DNA of 64,000 bases. Source: Phytoseiulus persimilis. Lineage: Eukaryota; Arthropoda; Arachnida; Mesostigmata; Phytoseiidae. The translations under genes were made by a program, and so were the position numbers. Of this stretch, positions 22,161 to 34,831 are shown piece after piece (positions within the stretch are counted from its first letter, which is position 1; each line of letters starts with the position of its first letter). The stretch is from NCBI GenBank assembly GCA_037576195.1, contig CM075103.1, positions 34,866,723 through 34,930,722 of the forward strand. Reading direction: 5' to 3'. Below the pieces are notes generated by a model. It was not told where the DNA came from. It saw nothing but the letters and a program-made list of their open reading frames with translations, and made no database searches.

Positions 22161-25100
22161 TGAGACCCCAAGCAGAGGGTGAGCCAGTCTGTTCTTCGCG
22201 CTTGCATATATTCCCTCAACCCGGTTGGGGTATTTCCTCGCTGCATGAAACCTTGTCTCTGACGTCAACAACTCAAAGAGGGGTCAGAACGAACGAGCAT
22301 GTTTCTCACGGTCTCCATCTTCTCCCGCGAACAAATGGCGAAAGCTCTGGAAAGATGTGCCGCGAAAGTACCGAAATCCCCGAAGAGTTCATGTTGAATG
22401 CGATGAATAACTGAAAAAAAAAATCGGGAGTGTCTCAGAAACAGCGGCCCAACTCAATACGAGGCCCGAATCGTTCTGCGCGGAAAAAAATACCAACGAA
22501 TCACTGAAGGTCGAGGAGGGGAGAAAATTTCCGACGCTCGAGACCAGCGGCATTGCTCGAGGCGGCGGCATATCCACGCCTCGTTGATTTGGGGGAACTC
22601 CAACGTGTCTCATTCAAAGTTTCATGATTCCAAATTTTTTCTGTTCCTTATCGGTACATTAATACTTCCGATCTAGGATTTCACCAGAGCTGCCTGCAGT
22701 CGCCTTCAGAACCGGACATTTTGCTACACAATCTGGTCGATAATGTCCCAGATTTTCATCTCAGAGGCAGCGAACAAAGACTCCCAGCGAGATCCATAAA
22801 TAACAGAGCTTTCCGAGGCGGTGAAAAACAGCAGAAGTATCGAAAATTGTAACAACAGGAGGAAGGCCACAGGCTACAATAAGGCCAGGGGGAGGGGGCG
22901 ATTAGGAATCCGAGCCGGGAACCTTTGTTCTTGACTCCTGGTGTGGCAGTTTTCCGAGCCCTGAGATATTTATTACTCGACCAACGAACATAAAAAGTCC
23001 GGAGTAAACGAAGCACTACGATGGGCTATTTCTCCTCGGTCTTTCCGCTTTATCTGTCTGAGTCGTACGGGGTAGGCCGGTCCTTCCGTTTGCTTTGGCT
23101 CTTTTCTCTCGAAGGATCTTTAAAGTTCAGAAAGCGAAAGAAAGGACTCGGCCGGGTTGTTGCTGAGGAGGAAAAGAGGCCAAGAACCTGTTTCTCTTCT
23201 ACTCTTCCCGCTTCACCCACTCCTCTCTTCCTCATGGGTTTCCCAACCGAAGCAGCGATCCTGCCGCAGGCGCTTCGGACGACTCCATTTTCATTCATCT
23301 GACCGAAAGCGGCGGGTGCACCTCGCATCCGTTTTAGCAGGCGGCCGACCAGGGGGTAAGCGGAGAGATCCACCACGTAAACGTCCGGTCTAGACAGGCA
23401 AAGCTCCAAAGCGGAGAACACGTCGAGCCCATTCGTTTTTTGGCGGACGTTACGTTGCGAAGATTCCTAGGACTCCAATATTGCGGTGGCATGGATGGTC
23501 CCGTGGTCCTCCTCTGCTTCTGGGACCGCTGCTCCCCGGACCGATGGCTTGTTTGAACGGTTGCTGAGCGCTGCACGTCAGCAGCCGGGCACACGGTTAG
23601 CTGGACTCCAACCACGCCAGGACGCGAACGCGAGGCGGAAATTGGCAAATATGAAATAACAATCGAGGAAATAGGTTGCCCGTCGCCGCGAAATGTCCTC
23701 AACCTCTGTTTCCAATTCGGAGCTTTACCACGAACCGTTCCCAACACTTGCTGGAGGAATGGGTACCGAGGTGCCTGCCCTTTTGTCGAAGGTTCGAAAA
23801 TATTCCTTCCTCACCAAGGACTGCCCCGCTCCAGCGGTTGTGAGCCGAGGCTATGCTTCTGAGCTTGGCTGGATGAAGCATCTTGTCGCAGATACTGACT
23901 TGGGATGGTACTGGTTCCGGATCTTTTGGATCAAGACTTTCATTGAGTCGGAGTTCATCTCTCCTTCCGAGAACCTACACCGCGGCAAAACGCTGGACAG
24001 CGTGCATTTTCTCAGATTGCAGTTCGGACTCTTTCCCGTCGAGGTTTTCATTCATTTTTTACTTGCTACACCACGTGTGCTGCCGGGGCTATTCCTTAGA
24101 GAGACTTGATTTGATTGTCAACAATGGTTCCGATGACGGCACGGGCAACACGAGATGACCTCGTTCTTGGGAGACGCTCTCACGTAGCTCGGACTCGAAT
24201 GGTTCGAGCATGACGCCCAACCAACTCAGTTCGCTCGACGCGGGCGTCCGGGATCCGACCGCACCGCATCGATTATAGTCCAGAACGACTTTCTTGACGA
24301 GCTCCGCGGATGTCCACAATTCATCGGACAATGACAACGCCTCTATTTCAAGCTGCTGGAAGCGTTCACTCCGATTGCCTTGTTATGTGATGGGCCTGAT
24401 AGCGGGAATCGATCAGCTCTCGACTCTGTTCCCGCGAGGGAATCATGTACTTATTTCAGACAAACTCCCGGGATCCAGGGGTTCCTCGCTTCGCCTCGCC
24501 GGGTCCCTATTTGACGAGTTTGCTTTCGTTTTCAGGGAACCGCACGAGATCATGAGTGGGATGTTCAGCTCGATGCACCTCGTCTGTGCAGAAGGGACGA
24601 CGACGTTCACGCTCTCTCGAGTTCCTGTCGCTCGAAACCCTGCTGAGCACGGAGTCCACGACAGTCGAACTCAGTTTCCGACGATCCGAGCATTTTGATG
24701 CGCCGTTGACACCCGCGAAAGACCGAGCAGCCGAGGGTGGTGATTTCAGAAGTTCCAGTTAAATGGTGAGGAATGGCTCGGCAGAGCTTCGAATGGTCGT
24801 ACGTAGCAGCTCGAGCGGTGTCCCGACGCTGCATGCGATGAGAAAAAAAGCAGCTACGCAGTTACGCGTAGCTGTTCAGCATAGCTGTGGGACAGTCACG
24901 CGCACAGACGCCACCCGCCGTCTAGCCTCCACCAGGCCCGGCATGGAACAAAAAGGATTCAAAGAACAGCCTCGGCACCAAGAATTAAAGTTATCTTCGT
25001 CCGTCCTCTATGAGTGAGTGTCCGTGCGGCCGTTTGTGGAGCTCTTTATGTATGTGCGCGCAGAACGGAAAGAATGAGAGGAAGAAAGGCGCTCAACAAT

Positions 25101-25379
25101 GAACGGAAGCGTTCATTCCAAAGCTGTCGTTTCTCTCAAAAAGAGGAGCGCAGAGCCCCTGAGAGTTTAACATGACTTCCCCCAGAAGTCTTGGACGGTC
25201 ACAGCTGAATCAGTTCTTTTTTCCACGAAGACGGTGAACAGGCCTCATCTCTCCTCTTCCTCCGTCGGACTGCCGGCCCGTGGCCCCAACGGTCACTAGC
25301 TGTGTCAGAAGATCCATTCGTTGAGTTTTTCTCCCGGCTCCTCCGTTTGTCCTCTGAGCAAAGAAATCGTCGGGTCAGC
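22161..25379. other. Gene-poor stretch; one possible short exon
   Basis: No gene could be assembled. The most exon-like piece is plus-strand from about 24595 to 24762, after an acceptor-like CTCGTCTGTGCAG. It reads SRSLEFLSLETLLSTESTTV and ends in a TAA, with no partner exon or domain. Other frames of 100-140 codons (23050-23421 minus, 23334-23747 minus, 23693-24109 plus) are unremarkable. Confidence 0.3.
24851..24874. repeat. Perfect 9-bp inverted repeat, 6-base loop
   Basis: CAGCTACGC, loop AGTTAC, GCGTAGCTG. It follows an A-run (AAAAAAA) and lies in otherwise unassigned DNA. Confidence 0.6.
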
Positions 25380-25404
25380 GGGGGGGGGGGGGGGGGGGGG
25401 GGGG
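25380..25404. repeat. Poly-G run of 25 bases
   Basis: An uninterrupted G tract. No transposon terminus is visible next to it. Confidence 0.9.
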
Positions 25405-25933
25405 CGACTCCCAACAAGAGAAGTTCATGGACTTGATTTCGGCGGTGATGTCGAAAACTGAGCACTGCTCGTCGAATTTGATTGCAAATCGGGATGTTAC
25501 CAGAGGCAGACCCAGCGATCATCGGAGAGGGCAAGTGTGCTTAACGTTGATCAGAGGAGGACACCTTTTTCCTTCGACGCAGCTCGCCGATATCCATCAT
25601 CGAGTTAGAAGTCGCGAGGGGAGGGAAAACGGGTCGCAGCGTGCCGTTATCTCGCCCCGAAATTTGCTCAGTAGAACAAACTACGCCATAGAGCTCTATG
25701 TTGATCGTGTCGAGCCGAAACGGGTGAATTAAGTGCGCAGCCATCGACAATCAGGCGTTATCTTCCGGAATCTTCCGACGACGGAGCCGAGCGGGACGCG
25801 CTGTGGAGGATGACATCTTGAAACAGCGAGCGGCAGCGAGGAGAAAAATTACTCTTGCGAATTTAATCGCACAGAGCAACGTCCTCCCGAGGGTCTATCC
25901 ATGCCTTCGCGTTAGCCACCGCCCTCATGGGCG

Positions 25934-25950
25934 CCCCCCCCCCCCCCCCC
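25934..25950. repeat. Poly-C run of 17 bases
   Basis: An uninterrupted C tract followed by TGACCCCCAG, which could serve as a splice acceptor. The next 100 bases are open in one plus frame (SDDGGASSSLNSRIDDITNM), but no donor or partner exon was found. Confidence 0.85.
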
Positions 25951-28506
25951 TGACCCCCAGATGCCACCCGAGAGTCCGATGACGGCGGCGCAAGCAGCAG
26001 TCTTAACAGCAGAATCGACGACATCACCAACATGGGTGGCAGCTACGGCGGCAAGCTCCGTTTAAACAACGGACAAAGAGGGAATCCCTCGTCATTAATA
26101 AGAATTATGTTGCTGTTCTGGTGTTCATAAGCTCTTTAGGATATCCTTCTCTCGTGGTGCGCCGCTCTCCGGACAGGGGCGGGAACGAACGAGCCGGGGC
26201 TGTGTGCGCCTGTTTGAACAACCTGAACCCAGCGGAGACAACAACAGCTGCGGGGTTGACAACGGCGGGGGCAACGACGATGGAAAACTGTATGAGAATA
26301 AGGAAAACGAGGAAGGCTGGAACGATGATGAGGATGTGAAGCACGACGGAGGGGAACAACGACGTCGGGAGCAGCGCTGCGCCGCGTTCTCCCGAATCGC
26401 AGTCTTCAACAGCAAAGCTCAACCGGAGGCGCAAGCGGAGTCTGATAATAACTAGCCCCGTTATTGGCCAAGGCTCGCACACCGACCGACCGGGCGGTCG
26501 TGCACGGAGCCAGCGAACGTTAGCGGCGTGTATTGGAAATTCCGTAATTAATATTTTCTCTTCTGCCGGGCTGTTAGAGTGATTCCTACAGCGAGTTGTG
26601 TGTGCGTGATGGAGCGGTCCTCGCTCGTCTTGCCATGCTTGCAAGCTCCTCGTGGCGGGGCTGGAAGCTTGCCTTGCTCGCCTTTTATCCGCTATCTAGC
26701 TAGTTTTCCACTCGCAATCCAGCTTGCCTCCCGCTCGCCAGAGGTCGAGCCGGCCGTGGCGGAAGGAGAAGCGCTGGCGTGAGCGAGCCGAGGATATAGA
26801 GTAAGTCCTGCTCCGGAAATTGGCTCCGCTCCGCTATGTTACACCGAGCCGAGCTGCCGTAACAAGCTAGCCTCTACAAATTTCTTCGCGTAATATTATT
26901 ATGTAGAGTACTGTTCCTCGATGCAACACGGGGATCGGTCTTGATTACCTCCGGATCATCCCGATATTCCGGAAAGCGTATCGGGAACTCGATCGATGTC
27001 AGAGCTGGGCAGCAGTTCGTGGTCCGAACCCACACGCAGAGAGGAGGCGACCTCTGTCGCTCTCGTGATTAGAGAACTGGAAATGAGGTTCAAGACAGGC
27101 CTTCAAGTCGAACTCCTCGAGTGAGTCGGGGATCGTTGTCGAGCCCGGCGTCCATCGCGGCAGAAGTTTCTAACCAATGAGGCTGGGTCGGAGTGTTGAA
27201 ATCTGGACTCGATCCATGTGTCCGCACTGAGGACTGGGCGGACAGTCAGCGCCATCGTCGGTTGGCGGTTTTCAAATCCGACCTAGTTCTCACGTGGCTC
27301 AGAATAATGTGGGGTTCTCCAACAGTTTCAAAACGCATTTCGGCATCATTCAGCGCCTCTGACGTTGACCTGAGACGCTCTTAAGAAGACTAAGGTATTT
27401 GTCGAACTCCCCACGACGATCAAAAGGGCAATCCGCTGTTGAAAAGGATGCTTTCAGACCAGAAGGTACCGGTCGAGGCACCCGGTCTGGCAAGGGGCTA
27501 TAAATCATGCAACATGTCCTACTGGCATCGCAGGGCCCTGACGACGCAGACTGGACGGAGACGGCTAGGACTGCAAGACGACACTACATTGAGGATGATA
27601 ATTTGTGAGGGGGCACATATTGGGGGATCCGAGCCAATGGAGGAGCTGGAACCTGAAAGAGGACCACGAGGCCACGCGACAAACATAGATATCAGTGCAG
27701 GAGTCGCTCAAGACTGACGGTCATCTGTGATATTGGATTGTAACCAGAACGAAGGAAGGTCAAAGAGCGATCGATCAATCAGTCTCCCAAATTTGTGCCC
27801 CGCTAGATACGAGCAAACCTCATTCGCCTGATGAAGAGGTTTGAGCACGATGAATAGTGGCATGAAAGCATTTGAGCCGGATGATAGGACGCGACTGTGG
27901 TCGAAGTTCGCATTATTTTACCCATAAAATCTCCCCGCTTCTTCCCATGAACTCGAAAGTACGATCCGAGCTCGGTAGCTCATTGTAGAAAAAATGCCCT
28001 AATTAACTGAATCAGCGTTTATTAATTCCGCTCCCTCGTGTATACCACGTGATGAAATCCGAACTGACTGTCACTGCTCATCCCGAGGCGACGCGGCGCT
28101 TGTCCGAGCAGCCTTGGTGGTCTGGAAATCAAATGGGTCTGTGAATGCATCTCCAAACGAAGAGATGATAAAGGGCATTGACAGCACCGGACGCCTCCGT
28201 CAAGCTCGCACTTACCTTTCTAGGCGAACTGTCATCCGATCAGAGAGAGCCCTCGTCGGCGGAGTCTGCTGACTCCGGTTTCGTCTTTACAACGTCAGGG
28301 AAGCCACTGCGTTTTCGGGTGTGTTTTAAGCTTTCGTTGAGGGTCATGTGCCGACTGACACGTCGGATCCCATCGGGATTATATTTTTTCTGCGTCCCCT
28401 CATTATAATCATCGGTGTAGGCATCCGTGTCGCAACGACCTCAACTTGAGACAACTGTCTCCTTCAGCCGGCGAACGCCGCGCTCTCACCACTCTCGCTG
28501 CGTCGA
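25951..28506. other. Gene-poor stretch; short open frames only
   Basis: A 179-codon minus frame (26105-26644) includes a hydrophobic stretch but overlaps equally open plus frames. A 42-codon plus frame (ATG at 26996, stop 27122-27124) has a plausible amphipathic end (VIRELEMRFKTGLQVELLE) and a GTGAGT at its stop, so it could be a first exon or a chance frame. No downstream exon could be joined. Confidence 0.3.
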
Positions 28507-28858
28507 TTGACGGCGGTGAACGCTGACTCATTACTCTCATCAGAGAATGTCAAGGAGTGCAGTGTAATAATCTCGGAGCCCATCGCTGTCACAGAGGATG
28601 ACACAGTCGACAAGCTTGGATTAAGATGGGATATACAGATGGGTAGATTAATCAGCGTTGTCTGCTTCAGCAAGGGAAAAAAATCACAATGGGGAAAGTA
28701 GCCGAGCCAACGAATCCAGCCGCTCCTAGCGCCCTCGTAGGTCAAAGGCGCAACGGGAGTCTCCAGGCGGAGCAATGCATCCGGACTGTCGACGAGGAAT
28801 TTCAGGAAATCTGTCAATTGGCGCATAACATCCAGTTTCACGTTGACGACGCCCTCCC
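28495..28858 (+). mobile_element. Possible BEL/Pao-type reverse transcriptase fragment
   Basis: One plus frame (28507-28701) reads LRRLTAVNADSLL, then DDTVDKLGLRWDIQMGRLI. This resembles the block just after the polymerase site in BEL/Pao elements (family pattern LRKWxSNsxxLL ... KxLGLxWdxxxD). A second plus frame (ATG at 28689) ends EEFQEICQLAHNIQFHVDDA, resembling the stretch leading to the catalytic YVDD motif. In an intact element YVDD comes before LGLxW, so the order here is wrong. Either the fragment is rearranged or one match is chance. A GTGAGT follows the second frame at 28859, so it could instead be an ordinary exon. Confidence 0.3.
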
Positions 28859-30267
28859 GTGAGTCTCGGGCTAGAACCCTTCCGATGGAGCATTCGGATT
28901 CAGGACTCTGGGACAGAGGCCGCCGCGACCCTTCGTGGAGTAGCGTTAGCAGTCAGATCGATCAGGACTCAGATTGAATGCGGAGTTCCCGCCGCAGGGT
29001 TCACAGTCTCCCTTTATTTCCAAACTCGGGATCGATCACGATTCCCGCCAGTAAAGCTCATCGGAACAGTAACCCGAACTGCGTCGCCGATACCTCGACG
29101 GCATCCATAGTCCGGGCTCAGGCAAGGGAGATATACCACCCATGTCAGATAGCCGGAAGCGGTTGAGAAACGGAATGCTTTTCCGATTGACAAACAAGTC
29201 TCTCAGTTCGTGTCATTCAGCTTCGGCCGCCGGCAATCTATTCTGCACTTCCAGGCCTAGATTCTTCTTCGGCTGTTAGCTGTTCACCTTGAGACATCCG
29301 GCCGCCGATCTGGTGGTGGCATTCTCACTCGCATCCAGAGAGACGGCACGCGGCGGACGCTCTGTCCTCGCCCATTAAATAGTGATTTTCTCGGAGGCTT
29401 CACTCTCAAATCATTCAACCGTTGTTCGGCGCAATTTTGTGATTTCCAACTCCGGTTCGAACCGTTCACCGTCTCGACTTCGGTCCGCTCAATCCGAGCA
29501 CGAGCGTGATTTCGAGCCCTTCCCGAAAGCCCACGTGCTATACTTGTTCTTCAGGACGGATAGCCACAACCTGAATACTCATTCCAAACAGCTTCTGCGA
29601 ATCTGCCGAAGCTTCTGTTCCGTCCCTCTCAAATTCGTATCATTGTAGAGCTGCGACTCATTTCCCGCAACACAGTGAGTGTTGGGGAAATGCCCACCAC
29701 CCTCCACGTCGCAGCTTCTCTACGCGATGTTCGAGAGACGAACTCGAGTCATGAGACATTTGGGGCGGATGGAAACCAACTTCGCCCGGATATCGGCGTC
29801 ACGTGGCTTCCTCTCAATTAGATTGCTGTAAGCACCAGGTCGCTCGTTTTCAAATCCACAAGGCGACCGAGAACACAAATCGAACACCGATGAAGTTCTG
29901 AATCGAAGCGAGCCAGAGGGCGGAGACAAGATGGATATAGCTGTGTCATCCGCGCCAGTCGATGAATTTCCATTTTGATACCTGTTCAAACGGGACTCAG
30001 GACGCGAGTCACCCGTCAGGAAACCGTCCGGAGAGGAGCTGTCAGCGGGAGCCCACCCAGTTTGTTTTGCATGATCCGAAAATGTCCTCCGACAGAAACA
30101 TTGTCTCACATCTCAAAACTGGCTGGTCGGTCCTCCGTTCTTGAGAATTCTCCATCAAATTTCGTGACGCTTGGAATTTGCGGCGTGGAACTCTACGCAC
30201 GCGTGGACGACTTTCTCCCAAACTCAGTATAGAATCTGCTTTTCCCGGACCTGGATCAACCGCACTA
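28859..30267. other. Gene-poor stretch with one short repeat copy
   Basis: No gene or domain was recognised. A short repeat copy lies at 29645-29715 (own entry). Confidence 0.4.
29645..29715 (+). repeat. Copy 1 of a short hairpin-forming repeat
   Basis: GGGGAAATGCCCACCACCCT then CCAC sits between inverted arms GTAGAGCTGCGAC and GTCGCAGCTTCTCTAC; an inner ATTTCCC can also pair with GGGGAAAT. A second copy of the GGGGAAAT-CCCACCACCCTCCAC core lies at 31668-31692. Confidence 0.55.
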
Positions 30268-30950
30268 GCGTAGCGAGGTGGGGGAGGGGAAGGGCCGGTC
30301 CACCCCGGGCATCCGGGCGTCCTTATGGACGCCAATCTCGCATCCCGAAATTTCCATAGGTCCTAAAGGTGCCGGGATCTTCCTCTAGCGGACTTGGCAT
30401 CGGATCCTTCTGAGTCGAAGTGACTCGCAGAGGGCACAAATGAATCTCAAGCCTTCGGAACTCTTGAGTGGTCCATTGGGCGAAGGAATCACTATAGAAT
30501 CAGGGAGCATTTACGAAACGTACACATAATTCAACAGACTGCTCTAGTTTTGCCGAGCTACAGCAAAAGCCAGCCGCTGGGGCTTGAGCCAATATTCGAG
30601 AACACTTGCGCAGATCATCAGCCCAACATATTTCCAGCGGTCTAGCAGCCAACTCGCTATGAGCTCCGCAGTTCTGTCTTAGAGCACGTTCTTCATTCGG
30701 TCGAATCGGAAGGTTCTCGAAGTTCACAGTAAGGAATCTCCTTCACAGAGCATCACTGAACATCTTCGAAAAAACAGTCCACATCGTGATCCTTTCGGGC
30801 TATGATATTTGGTATCGTAGGTTTTTATTTGTTCGAGGGTTTTTCTCACTTATTGGGACTGCACTCACGCGACATTTTGTCACTCGTCGAATTTTTCCAG
30901 CATGGTGTCTATCTCCGTTCCGCAGTTCGAGAAAATTTCCGCCCTTCCGT
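30268..30950 (+). repeat. Interspersed repeat, copy A (about 680 bp)
   Basis: It starts CACTAGCGTAGCGAGG and matches copy B at 34832 in the same orientation. Shared words include CTCTAGCGGACTTGG, GAAGTGACTCGCAGA, CGCAGATCAT and GCACTCACGCGACAT. By eye identity is roughly 75-80% where alignable. Counting substitutions by codon position in the best minus frame gave no excess at third positions, so it does not look like a conserved gene. Family unknown. Confidence 0.7.
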
Positions 30951-31639
30951 CGCATTCTCCCGTTCCGGAGACCCCCACATGTGACGCGCGGCATTTTCGT
31001 CGATTCATAAGTTCTCATGAGCATAAAGTAAACTCTCAATGAGAATGGGCAAATCCGGGTCACTAGGTCAAGGAAGACTTCGTCGAACGTGGGTGAGAAC
31101 TCAGGCCAAGACTCCCGACTCCAGTGATTCGAGTATATTGAGAGAACCACATTCAGGCAGAGCAGCAATTTTCTTAGCTTGCAACCCGCTTACGTGCACC
31201 CTGTCGGCCGGCGCATGCCCCAAAGAATCTCCGGCCTTTTGCCGCTCGCATTCCAGTTTTGAATTCTGTCCTGTCAGTGCGGCTCCAAACTTTAACTGAT
31301 CATCTTCGGGCTCTCGGGAAGGTCGTCCTCAATGATATGATTATACTTTCCATACAGTATACTCACTTCCCAGGACAACGCGTGGAGAGTATCAGCCGCT
31401 AAACCGAGGAGCGTCCCCTCTGTACCGAGGAATGAGGGGTTCTTCCGAATCCGGTGTCAAGGGAACTTACAGTCGGTGTGAGTCTCACGATTCCGGCTCT
31501 CAACGCGATCGAATGGAATGCCTAAAAAGCAATCAATCCAGGCGATAGGGGCCATGTCGGCGTCTCCTCAGTGTGAGCTCGACGGCGGAAGGTTTCTCTC
31601 CGGAAGATATTAGTTTTCGACGTTATCACGTCGCGATGA

Positions 31640-31722
31640 ATTCTCCCTCAGACATTTGAGAAGATGTGGGGAAATCCCACCACCCTCCACATTTTTCCCA
31701 ATCATTCTTCTCAAAACGAACA
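31640..31722 (+). repeat. Copy 2 of the short hairpin-forming repeat
   Basis: The core GTGGGGAAATCCCACCACCC then TCCAC matches copy 1 over about 24 bases. Here TTTGAGAAGATGTGGGGAAAT pairs imperfectly with the downstream ATTTTTCCCAATCATTCTTC, placing CCCACCACCCTCCAC in the loop. The flanking sequence differs from copy 1 although the folded shape is similar. Confidence 0.55.
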
Positions 31723-33780
31723 TCGAAACTCTAAATAACTGATAGAAAAGAGATCTCCAATGCAGTTTTGACTCTCCTTGTGTTCCGTGTGGCATGTCAA
31801 CATCTCCTGGGAGAGGATTCAGCTTTGTATGCCGTTCTCATCCGTTTCCTCGGTCAGATTCAGCATAACTCGACCAATTCCGAAAGTGTCTCGGTTGGAG
31901 ACAGGTTTCGGGCTACTCTGTATTGATCCTCCTTGTTCTCGTGTGTCCCCGCTTAGTTCCTTTGCATTATAGCACTCAACAAGCTCTATCCGTAATCATC
32001 GATATATTGAGGCTAGCGTCTCAAGGGACCGTTCGTGGGAACAGAAAGGGAACCCTGCCCTCCCGCGTGACGGAACGTCTCGAGAACAGGAAGTTCGGAC
32101 ATAGTTTTCCAAGCTACAAAGCATCACAAAGCCGTCGCTTGAGCGTATATAGCATCTTGCGCTGTCCGTGCAGGAAGTTTTCCGACATTCCACGTGCAAG
32201 CTCGAGTAAGAGTTCTTCCTCCCGAGTTTTCACAAATGACACTAGCGAGCTGTCCGGATTTCTTCACTCATCCGGACTCGCCCCGGAGTTTGCAACTCCT
32301 CAGATCTGGCGACACTGCTCGAAACCAAGTTCTACAGCGGCAGCTAGGCAGCAGATGGTGGCGCATTGAGGGAAAGTGGTGTCAAAAATTGCTTTGAAGC
32401 GCTGCTCCGGTCTCTCCAGGTCTATTGTTTGCTGCTGAACGAACAAACTTCACAGGGCAGGTGCAGTGAATGCTTCTAAAATTGCTGCGAGAAAAATGAC
32501 GTGATACATTCGTTCTCAGATCAGTGAGACACCCGTGAGCGTCCAAGCAACAACACCATCGAGCTGGATTGCTCTCAGCACGACACGAGAGCTTCCAAAG
32601 TTGTTGAGGGCATCCGACTGCAGCGGATGAACCCCCGACGAGTTCAAAAGCAAAACCCTCGGTTGATTTTCTTTGGAAGGAATAATCTCACCAAGGGGTA
32701 CGCGGTACATGCGACTAAGCAAGCGCTTTAAAACGAGCGGATTGACAGTTTGCGCAGTATCCATTCCCAGAATATCATGCTCGAAACTATGCTCAGATTC
32801 TCAACTTTCTTCGACCACGTAACCGATGGTATCTGATTGAAACAAGTGCTCAGATGCCGGTCCCACGGCTGGAGGTCAGTAAACAGCCCACATCTCGACA
32901 CGTCCCGATGAAAACAAGATGCGCTCCGCCTACGGCACGGGCACCGATACGAACCGGGATCGACGCAAACAGTCCGCTGCGATCGATGCGTTTCGTTCCG
33001 GTTGCCTGCTGCCGGCCTCTACGAAACAAACATGCCCAGGCGTGTTTCACGGTGAGCATCCCCTCATCATCGGATGAAATTCAGAGAAAGCGAAACCTGA
33101 AGCTGTGAGAACGGAAAGCCAGTCGGCCACTGGAGATCAGAATCATGCGCACGGAGTGAAACACGAAAGCCGAAAAACAGGGCAGCCCACCGCTATCGAA
33201 AGCCCCCCTCGATGCGTGGAAGGATAAGCTCTCCTCCGGGAAGCAACAAAGCGTTCTGAAAAGCAGCGGAATCCACGTTTTGAAGTTGCGTCGGAGGACG
33301 TGCAGCGTTAGTGGAAAAGGGTGGCTCTAACGATATTCATCATTCAGCTCGCTGTTCTGTCTGACGCTCGCAGAAGCGGCAGCACAATGTTCTGCTAAGC
33401 GTCTTCTCAAAATTCAAATTGGACTCCTGAGAGAACGATCACAATCGTACGTCGTATGTGCCCTGCCGTTGACAGGCAGGCAGACAGAAAAAGTACTTCG
33501 GCGGGCCGGGATGGACCCCGTTTTTCGAAGCGAAGAGCGTAACGGCGAGAGACAACAAGCAGGACAATGGTTGCATTCAGGCCATCGGGTCAAGAACGAC
33601 CCAAGAGGCGTTTCATTCATGCCGAGATCCAGACGAGAGCTCCGAACCTCCAAGGACAGCGGCCCGTTATCGCCGCCCCAGCAGCACCACCGCGCTTGCG
33701 AACTCGTCGGTAATTTTACATGGAACAATTTACATCACGATTTACATATTGAGCCTCGGGCCCCGCTGCTGGCTCCTCCG

Positions 33781-33795
33781 CCCCCCCCCCCCCCC
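33781..33795. repeat. Poly-C run of 15 bases
   Basis: An uninterrupted C tract followed by a pyrimidine-rich TCTTCTTTTTCGCTCTTTC. Confidence 0.9.
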
Positions 33796-34831
33796 TCTTC
33801 TTTTTCGCTCTTTCAATGACGCTGTCTCATTCCATCCCTTCAGTCAACATCGCTCCTTCCTACATATCCCTCGAGGTTTTCCGTTCCAAATGGAGCGCGA
33901 CGGGGACGCGATTCTGATATCGACTCCCCTCATCTCCGAACGAGCACGCGAACGACCCGGCTTCCAGATCGAGCTTGTTCCAGGCCTCAAGAACATCGTT
34001 CATTCATCGATCGCCGAAAACAATCCACTGATGTTCGAAGCTTCGAGAACCAACGACATTCAGCTCATGATCGAGGGCATCTTCGAACAGTCGTCCTTCC
34101 CGGAGACGGAAAACAACTCGTTGCATACGAGGCTTTGCGCACGCTGAAGCCGAATAAATATCGAATCGATGATGGATTGAGCGTCAAACGTTTTCATACC
34201 TCCTCCAGATTGTCGATGCGTGAAATAATGACACGGCCACCAGACGATCTCTTCGATCTGGGATGTTGGACCGCCCAACTGCTACAACCGGTGAAATGGA
34301 GGACTGATGTCATATTTCCCAAACATGGATCTATTCGCGGTTTGAGTACCGATGACTTTTACCACGCAATGCAAAACGTCACATGAAATGCTTGACGGCG
34401 TAAACGTGCGAGATGCAGGATCGAGGATCGATCTCATGAGCCTCCCGGTGCTTCGCTCGCTCGATTCATGAATTTATATGCAGCGTCTTCATATTTGTCC
34501 GATGTTTCACCAGAACTCTCGATTTCCGTTCGACAGTACAGCTGGTCCCGCGTTGAGAGGTTCGATTCACGCGGTTCACTCGACGCAGTTCCGGCCACAT
34601 TACGACCACGATATCGGGAGATACACTGATCTGAAGGACCCCGCGTGACTCTGTGTCATAATTCCGGAAGCCTCACAGGGGCACCGCGACTTTCCGACCA
34701 TGCTTCGGAGAGAACGCCACGGGAGAGCTGGCGGCGCCCAACGTCGACCGCCACTTAGAGCGTGAAAATTCGCTTGGTCATTCTTCGACCTTGAGTCGAT
34801 GTTTCATTTGAACACTTGCTCTTGGGATCAC

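Larger units (their letters stand above)
30951..34831. other. DNA between the two repeat copies; no gene recognised
   Basis: It holds a short repeat copy at 31640-31722 and a 15-base poly-C run at 33781-33795. Two abutting plus frames near 33890-34386 (VPGLKNIVHSSIAENNPLMF, then LFDLGCWTAQLLQPVKWRT) read smoothly across a frame change at about 34135, but match no family known to me. Confidence 0.35.

Noticed and set aside
26105-26644. 179-codon minus frame with a hydrophobic stretch
   Set aside because: The hydrophobic part is antisense to a repetitive GAC/GAG-rich plus stretch, and no family or splice context supports it.
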